64,000 nucleotides of DNA from Levilactobacillus bambusae (GTDB lineage Bacteria; Bacillota; Bacilli; Lactobacillales; Lactobacillaceae): the NCBI RefSeq assembly GCF_003124125.1, contig NZ_QCXQ01000002.1, positions 328,747 through 392,746 on the forward strand, read 5' to 3'. The notes under the pieces were generated by a model. It had not been told where the DNA came from. It saw nothing but the letters and a program-made list of their open reading frames with translations, and did no database searches. The first letter of the stretch is position 1. Each line of letters opens with the position of its first letter. Positions 61,171-64,000 of this stretch are shown here, piece after piece. Both the position numbers and the translations under genes were made by a program.

Positions 61171-61737
61171 TTAGGCGGCTCCCTGGTTCAAATCACCCAC
61201 TAAATCTGTAATCATTGCCGGATGCTGGGTGGTCGCATGTTGAAGCCGACCATCAGCAGACCCGTAGCTAACAATGGCCTGGCCGTCGCTTTGAAACCCT
61301 TGCCAGTAAGTAAAGTTAATTTCCCCATTGGTCAGTTGCTGCATAACTTGCTGCCACTCCACACTCGTCTGCTGGTTGCGTCTTCTATTAAACCAGTGGA
61401 CCTGCCCTTCTAATTCCTGTTGAACACAACCGTTAACGTAAACTTGATTCAATTCAGCACCCTGCATCGCTGATAGCAGGTGGTGAACTTGCCACGCTGG
61501 CATCTCGGGTGCTAAATCTACGTATACTGCCTGCTGACCCAACATACTTGCGGTTAGTGCCCCAGCATCATCAATTGTCCCCTCAATAAAGGTTAGCCGA
61601 TCAACCGTTAACCCATATAATTCAGGCGTTTTTGGGGCGTAGACGGTAATTTGAATTTCAGTCGTTTGACTCAAAATTTCCGTTGCCCGGCGAACAAGGG
61701 CCTGGACGTTTTGTCCGACCATTAAAATTGTTTTCAT
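61171..61737 (-). CDS. Rossmann-like protein with a degenerate nucleotide loop
   Basis: This 188-aa protein starts KTILMVGQNVQALVRRATEI, which resembles atypical SDR/NmrA folds but lacks the second and third glycines of GxxGxxG. Later regions (YVDLAPEMPAWQVHHLL, FTYWQGFQSDGQ) keep SDR_a5 order. It may not bind NAD(P). No partner is evident. Confidence 0.55.
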   Translation of the reverse strand: MKTILMVGQNVQALVRRATEILSQTTEIQITVYAPKTPELYGLTVDRLTFIEGTIDDAGALTASMLGQQAVYVDLAPEMPAWQVHHLLSAMQGAELNQVYVNGCVQQELEGQVHWFNRRRNQQTSVEWQQVMQQLTNGEINFTYWQGFQSDGQAIVSYGSADGRLQHATTQHPAMITDLVGDLNQGAA

Positions 61738-62126
61738 TATTGGTTACACTCCTTTACAGACTCGTTCAGGATCGTTTTATCATTAGAGGCTATCTTACTC
61801 CCTTCGAGTTAGTCGAAGGCAACCTTTTTTTGCTTATTTTTTCCTATGCATCAAAGTTGACGTCATAAGCTAGCAAGTATAGAGTTCAAGTAGGTTAAGC
61901 ACGGCCAACCAAACCAAAAAGCCGGCTCCTGATCATCTAAGGAATCCGACGTTAAAAAGAGCTGGCTCGCTAACTTATTTTGAATTCATAACTAACTTGT
62001 GAATCTTACCACCACAATCTAACCAGTCTAAATAAATTGGTTAAGTTCAATATACCTTCGTGACAACAAACTTAGTTATACTTAGTCTTGTAGAATAACA
62101 CAGTTTTTAAGGAAGGTACGTCATCT
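61738..62126. other. 389-bp intergenic region with two hairpins
   Basis: It lies between divergent genes. CCTTCGA/TCGAAGG (61801-61819) is followed by seven T residues. AGCCGGCTC pairs with GAGCTGGCT around 61920-61960. It should contain the promoters for the 188-aa and TetR genes, but none matches consensus well. No small frame with a good ribosome site was seen. Confidence 0.4.
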
Positions 62127-62678
62127 ATGAAGAATGGGAAACTGGACCAGATACTAGAGGGATTTCGTCAGATTGTTCAAAAGGAAACATTCGACAAAAT
62201 TTCTGTGGTTGAAATTGCCAGAGTAGCAAACGTGCACCGAAAAACCGTGTACTACTACTTTACCGATAAATATGACATTCTCCGGACGGTATACACCCTT
62301 GGTGCCTTACGTCATGTTGACCCTGCCAACCTAACGTTAGATAATTTTACTACCCAACTTGACCGTCTGCTCAATGAATTAAAGGATAACCTCGTACTTT
62401 ATCAGCATACGGTCACCTATGATGATGGCCTATGGGATGATTTATCCTCACGATACTTTAGCGAGGGTCTTGCACGCTTACGAAAAGAGCAGGATACGTT
62501 AGCAGCCGATCCTGATATTGCCCATTACGAAAGCTATCTTTACGCGGGGGCCCTCAATAAAATGATTATTGAATGGCTGCAAGCCGATGGTGATGTTCCA
62601 CCAGAAAAGCTCATCCTCGCCTTTCAGCACGTGGCTGGATACCCCTTGTTCGATAAAAATGGTTTACCCCTATATTGA
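62127..62678 (+). CDS. TetR-family regulator (DhaS-like)
   Basis: This 183-aa protein has a TetR helix-turn-helix (ISVVEIARVANVHRKTVYYYFTDKYDIL in overlapping blocks, residues 25-52) and a C-terminal helical domain. TetR proteins of this shape control dihydroxyacetone or stress genes, but no target is adjacent. It is monocistronic. Confidence 0.83.
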   Translation: MKNGKLDQILEGFRQIVQKETFDKISVVEIARVANVHRKTVYYYFTDKYDILRTVYTLGALRHVDPANLTLDNFTTQLDRLLNELKDNLVLYQHTVTYDDGLWDDLSSRYFSEGLARLRKEQDTLAADPDIAHYESYLYAGALNKMIIEWLQADGDVPPEKLILAFQHVAGYPLFDKNGLPLY

Positions 62679-62717
62679 AAGAAGAGATCGAGATCAACAT
62701 TCTCGGTCTCTTCTTTT
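62678..62717 (+). terminator. Terminator of the TetR gene
   Basis: AAAGAAGAGATCGAGA pairs with TCTCGGTCTCTTCTTTT around ATCAACAT; it begins at the stop codon. Confidence 0.88.
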
Positions 62718-62730
62718 GGTCTAACATGAC

Positions 62731-63321
62731 CTACCGCAACCGTTCCGTCCAACTATCAACAAAGAACTCTGCTAACAAGTCATTGACCGTGGTCTGATTA
62801 AAATCAGAGCCGGCAATGCCTAAGTGACCCGCTTCCTTAGCCGGCCGCCCGTTTAAAATGGTCGCCTGCATATCCGCAGTCACTTCCTTGGGGGTTAGCC
62901 CCCGAGTATTTTCTAATACGTTAGCGCCCTCGCCACTAAGACAGAATGGAATTTGGTGGGCGGTTAAGTCCGCCATCGGCACAATCTGTTCTAACTCAAT
63001 GTTATGTTCCCAGCTATCGCCAAAGTCATAGGTGTATGTAATGGGTCCCTCAACTAAATCCTTGTAGGGAAAGTTCATATCGACCAGTTCATTAGGTTCA
63101 GCATCGTCATCTAAATCGGCTGAAACATATTCGTGGTGACCGGCCGTTAAAAAATTATATAAGTGGCTATTGTTCCAGTCAAAGATGACCTGGATGACCG
63201 CATGTAGTTGGTCATATCGGATACTAGTTGGAACGAGGATTCGCCGCCAAATAGCGGGTTGACTATCATTTAACGTTACCCGGATTTGCATCACACCCTG
63301 GTTTCCTGCTTCGGTTGTCAT
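62731..63321 (-). CDS. Plasmid pRiA4b ORF-3-like protein
   Basis: This 196-aa protein of the PF07929 family has SQPAIWRRILVPTSI, HAVIQVIFDWNNSHLYNFL, and YTYDFGDSWEHNIELE. The biochemical role of the family is unknown. The ATG at 63321 follows GGGGGG. Confidence 0.88.
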   Translation of the reverse strand: MTTEAGNQGVMQIRVTLNDSQPAIWRRILVPTSIRYDQLHAVIQVIFDWNNSHLYNFLTAGHHEYVSADLDDDAEPNELVDMNFPYKDLVEGPITYTYDFGDSWEHNIELEQIVPMADLTAHQIPFCLSGEGANVLENTRGLTPKEVTADMQATILNGRPAKEAGHLGIAGSDFNQTTVNDLLAEFFVDSWTERLR

Positions 63322-63497
63322 TATTGTGCCCCCCATAATCTGTTCTTGATAACCCTATTGTCACCTTTTTTAAAAAGATTGTCACGTTCTAACGCTCAGT
63401 TTTTATAATTTGATCCGCAAAGTGAAGTCCAGGAAATTTTCGGCCATTTGCGCTATGCTAAGAGACAATCGCATTAAGTTTTCACGGAGGTGGCAAA

Positions 63498-64000
63498 TTG
63501 TTACGTACACTTGCAAAATCAGTTCGTCAGTATAAATGGCCGTCCATTTTTTCCGCGGTCTGCGTCCTGATTGAAGCGGCCGCTGAAACCCTCATTCCCT
63601 TCTACATGGCCACGATGATTGACCAAGGCATTAACGCCGGTCGGTTATCCGTCATCTATCAAATGGGGTGGCTCTTACTCACGCTCGCCGCAATTTCATT
63701 AACCGCCGGTGTTTCGGCCAGTTGGATATCGTCCTATGCCTCAGCCGGATTCTCTAAGAATTTGCGCCAGGACATGTTTTATCACGTTCAGGACTTCGCG
63801 TTTGCAGATATTGATAAATTCTCAACTTCAAGTCTGATCACCCGGATGACCACGGACGTGACAAACATGCAGCTCGCCTATCAGGTCCTCATTCGAACCG
63901 CGTTTCGGGCGCCGGCCGTTCTCATTTTTTCCGTTATCATGGCCTACACGGTTAACGCCGAAATGGCAACCATTTTTGTAGTGATCATCCCCATCTTGGC
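63498..64000 (+). CDS. ABC transporter permease/ATPase, N-terminal part (multidrug exporter type)
   Basis: A TTG start at 63498 follows GGAGG and opens a frame to the window edge. It encodes about 167 residues of a type-1 ABC exporter membrane domain: LRTLAKSVRQYKWPSIFSAV, then ETLIPFYMATMIDQGINAG, and LRQDMFYHVQDFAFADIDKF, typical of the heterodimeric YfiB/YfiC or MsbA-like class. The ATPase domain is beyond the window. Substrate unknown. Confidence 0.85.
   Translation, partial: MLRTLAKSVRQYKWPSIFSAVCVLIEAAAETLIPFYMATMIDQGINAGRLSVIYQMGWLLLTLAAISLTAGVSASWISSYASAGFSKNLRQDMFYHVQDFAFADIDKFSTSSLITRMTTDVTNMQLAYQVLIRTAFRAPAVLIFSVIMAYTVNAEMATIFVVIIPIL

Noticed and set aside
1-64000. tRNA, rRNA, CRISPR, prophage or transposon genes
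   Set aside because: No tRNA-like cloverleaf blocks, rRNA segments, regularly spaced direct repeats, phage structural genes or transposase frames were seen.

Overview
The window looks like chromosomal DNA from a heterofermentative lactobacillus (Lactobacillaceae). The evidence is strong GGAGG ribosome sites with many TTG/GTG starts, a short 6-phosphogluconate dehydrogenase, pyruvate oxidase, a Nramp Mn transporter, soluble fumarate reductase, KtrAB, and many lactobacillus-type stand-alone genes. The species cannot be fixed from sequence alone. I saw no rRNA, tRNA, transposase, prophage or CRISPR array.

Layout. 1-5 kb: a LacI-controlled operon (GntP permease, PfkB kinase, hexulose-6-phosphate synthase, phosphohexuloisomerase) with a clear promoter and operator. 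5-10 kb: histidine phosphatase, fructuronate-reductase-like enzyme, 6-phosphogluconate dehydrogenase, orphan RmlB, aldo/keto reductase. 11-17.6 kb: a fumarate reduction block (fumarase, FMN reductase, fumarate reductase flavoprotein, DASS carrier, LysR). 17.6-27.9 kb: thioredoxin, a LysR/YeiH sulfite-type pair, KtrAB, MetF, a DUF1836-DegV-hydrolase operon, signal peptidase I. 28-36 kb: glycosyltransferase, UbiB, acetyltransferases, SDR, a candidate small RNA, and an aldo/keto reductase under a perfect 34-bp palindrome. 36-44.6 kb: FtsX-type ABC exporter with divergent TetR, GH25 lysozyme, UspA and MntH. 45-64 kb: P2-type ATPase, a catalytically dead ABC ATPase, HAD phosphatase, PH-domain membrane protein, two C39-like proteins lacking the catalytic cysteine, CorA, a GH13 glucosidase with an altered conserved region I, pyruvate oxidase, lipid kinase, and the start of an ABC exporter.

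Most unusual signal. Three families of structured intergenic modules (called R1, R2 and R3 here) sit within about 0-25 nt of stop codons, always in the sense of the upstream gene. R1 has four copies (two in an exact 120-bp tandem), R2 has two tandem copies, and R3 has two copies of about 210-220 nt. Within each family the unpaired blocks are conserved while the stem sequences change in a compensatory way, as expected for RNAs under structural selection. One R1 copy supplies the last codons and the stop of an acetyltransferase gene. I do not recognise these families. They may be dispersed 3'-UTR/terminator RNAs or small mobile palindromic elements.

The metabolic theme is disposal of reducing power and use of sugar acids: aldonate/uronate enzymes, 6-phosphogluconate dehydrogenase, malate/fumarate to succinate, and pyruvate oxidase. 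A second theme is metal and K+ homeostasis.
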